From contig CP050293.1 of assembly GCA_014189435.1 (NCBI GenBank), positions 6,887,001 through 6,951,000 on the forward strand: 64,000 bases of DNA, read 5' to 3'. This stretch comes from Mesorhizobium loti. Its GTDB lineage: Bacteria > Pseudomonadota > Alphaproteobacteria > Rhizobiales > Rhizobiaceae. The notes beneath the pieces are model-generated. The model was not told the DNA's origin. It did not search any database and saw only the letters and a list, made by a program, of their open reading frames with translations. Below are positions 62,660 to 64,000 of the stretch, piece after piece. The stretch's first letter is position 1. Every line of letters begins with the position of its first letter. The position numbers and the translations under genes are program-made.

Positions 62660-63703
62660 CTATTGGCTGGAGGCTGCCGTGTCTCTTGCGGCGAGGAAAG
62701 CGATGATCTCAGCGTCGATCGCATCCATGTTGGCCGCACGGAACTTCTCATGCGCGCCCGGCATGACGACCGTTTTCATGGTGGCCATGTCGGATGCCCA
62801 GCCCTTGTATTGCGTCACTGTCGTGGCACCCCATTCGGAACTGGCGAGAATGAGGATATCGCAGGGATAGGACGAGGGCACGAATCCGGCCGCTGCCTGC
62901 AACAGCGCGCTCTTGAACGCCTTCTTGCGCAGGTGTCGCCCAAGGCGTGTCTGTCCAAGACCCACGGCGCTCAGCCCGTCGCGCAACAGGCGCCAGTAGA
63001 TCATCTTGCGGGCGATCTGGCGACGCCTGCTCTCGGTGATCCGATCGTCCGGCATCGGTTTCAGCCAGGCCGAGCCGGGCGAGGGCGGATCGATGAGCAC
63101 GAGCGCCGGCCGCTTGCCGGTCGCTTCATGGCTCAGCCGGCCGACCTCGATCGCCAGCAGGCCACCTGCGCATATGCCGCCGATGATGTCGGGATGCTGG
63201 CCGGTCACCGAAGTGAGTGCTTCAAAGTAGTTGGAGCTGAATTCGGCCATGCTGGAATAGGGTGTCTCGCCGGGCTCGAGCCCCATGCCGCGCACGGCCA
63301 TGACGGCGTATTTCTGCTTCAGTCGCTTGCCGAAGCGATTGGCGAACAGGGCCGAGCCGGAAATGCCATGGATCATGGCGATCGGCTCATGGCCGACATT
63401 GCCCGAAACCGGCACGATCAGCTGACGGGCAGGATGGACCGGCACCAGCGATCCGATCAGCCGGCCGAACTCACGCGGTGTCTGCGCCCCCAGCAGGACA
63501 GAGGTCTGCAACTTGACGCCGAACCGCTTCTGCACGGCCAGTACCAAAGTCTCGGCCGTCAGCGAGTCGCCGCCGAGATCGAAGAAGTTGTCGTCGAGCT
63601 GAACCGTCGGTATCTGCAGTTCCGCGGCGAAGATGCCGGCGATCGCGTGCGCCGGGCCATCGCCCGGCAGCGCGGCGGGCCGCACCCATTGTTGAACGTT
63701 CAT
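62660..63703 (-). CDS. Carrier-protein/thioesterase didomain protein with a cysteine nucleophile
   Basis: 347 residues from the ATG at 63703 (AGGGG upstream). Residues 18-85 are a phosphopantetheine carrier domain with NFFDLGGDSLTAETL (Ser47 attachment site). Residues 105-340 are an alpha/beta hydrolase thioesterase with MIHGISGSALF as oxyanion segment. The nucleophile elbow GGICAGG has Cys178 at the usual Ser position, and the His is in PGAHEKF near 321. This is the terminal didomain of a nonribosomal peptide or polyketide synthetase, but no condensation or adenylation genes are visible. It could offload a product made by enzymes encoded elsewhere, or act in trans. The Cys nucleophile resembles lactone/macrocycle-forming thioesterases. 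Confidence 0.83.
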   Translation of the reverse strand: MNVQQWVRPAALPGDGPAHAIAGIFAAELQIPTVQLDDNFFDLGGDSLTAETLVLAVQKRFGVKLQTSVLLGAQTPREFGRLIGSLVPVHPARQLIVPVSGNVGHEPIAMIHGISGSALFANRFGKRLKQKYAVMAVRGMGLEPGETPYSSMAEFSSNYFEALTSVTGQHPDIIGGICAGGLLAIEVGRLSHEATGKRPALVLIDPPSPGSAWLKPMPDDRITESRRRQIARKMIYWRLLRDGLSAVGLGQTRLGRHLRKKAFKSALLQAAAGFVPSSYPCDILILASSEWGATTVTQYKGWASDMATMKTVVMPGAHEKFRAANMDAIDAEIIAFLAARDTAASSQ

Positions 63704-64000
63704 CGGAAAGCCCCTAACCGATGCCTCTATGCGCCTTTTACGCACTGACAGTCCAGCGAACAACCCCGGCTGCCTTGTGCCGGAAGAAGCGGCGTCGAAT
63801 CGCCTGACTTTTATGGGCGTCATCGGGGCCTGCGGTGAACCGCTTGACTGCGCGACATCAGGCTTTGCCCAGCGCTTTTTCGCCCCCGCCAGGGCTGCAG
63901 GGAAAGTGCCCTAAATGCACACGGATTTGGACATTAGTCTTGACAGAAATACAGATGTTCAATACCCGTCAAGCAATTGAACAAGCCTGCAATGTGGGAG
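63704..64000. other. Intergenic end of the window
   Basis: About 300 bp upstream of the thioesterase gene with no convincing gene. A -35-like TTGACA at 63940-63945, with TACCCG 17 bp further on as a weak -10, could be a promoter for a gene beyond the window. Confidence 0.35.

Overview
The window reads as chromosome of a GC-rich rhizobial alphaproteobacterium, most likely Mesorhizobium or a close relative. The reasons are the RIME-type and other palindromic intergenic repeats, EcfG-type promoters, an HWE-family histidine kinase, the acetoacetate decarboxylase/3-hydroxybutyrate dehydrogenase pair, and many ABC uptake systems with periplasmic binding proteins. I see no rRNA, tRNA, CRISPR array or intact insertion sequence.

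Region 1 (1-5.8 kb) looks like a general-stress module. It holds a Crp/Fnr regulator fragment, a DUF883 protein, a YqjE-like membrane protein, an HWE sensor kinase, a 57-residue membrane protein, a lipid kinase and a triple PRC-barrel protein. Four transcription units have an exact GGAAC-N16-CGTT EcfG promoter. Region 2 (5.8-10.7 kb) has a phosphonate monoester hydrolase-like sulfatase, a quinone/catechol module (ring-cleaving dioxygenase, esterase, GNAT) and a renal-type dipeptidase.

Region 3 (10.7-26.7 kb) is a large amine-catabolism locus. It contains a GcvT-like protein, two CrtI-like FAD oxidoreductases, a methyltransferase, a BetI-like TetR regulator, two paralogous PotD-type binding proteins, an amine oxidase, PotABC-type transporter parts, a class III aminotransferase and a GbcA-like Rieske oxygenase. 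All three promoter regions that serve its operons carry the same palindrome, (T/C)TGAA-N6-TTCAA, so the locus appears to be one regulon under its own TetR protein. The substrate is not identifiable from sequence; a methylated or poly-amine is the best inference.

Region 4 (27-38.6 kb) carries signalling genes (hybrid histidine kinase, OmpR regulator, divergent degenerate OmpR-like regulator), small membrane proteins, an L,D-transpeptidase, an RND efflux pair with divergent TetR repressor and overlapping operator, and an Lrp regulator. Region 5 (38.7-48.7 kb) has a three-domain kinase/M23/aminotransferase fusion, an AapJ-like binding protein, and a LacI-controlled operon (binding protein, unusually long permease, GH1 glucosidase, SDR) that lacks an ABC ATPase.

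Region 6 (48.8-64 kb) has a Pit phosphate transporter, a patatin-like gene broken by a frameshift and a stop codon, acetoacetate decarboxylase and 3-hydroxybutyrate dehydrogenase (bdhA). A 7.8-kb block follows (dipeptide-type ABC transporter, amidase, RpiR regulator), ending in a 99-bp duplicate of the bdhA 3' end, which suggests insertion at bdhA. A cyclic-phosphodiesterase-like protein and a stand-alone carrier-protein/thioesterase with a cysteine nucleophile close the window.
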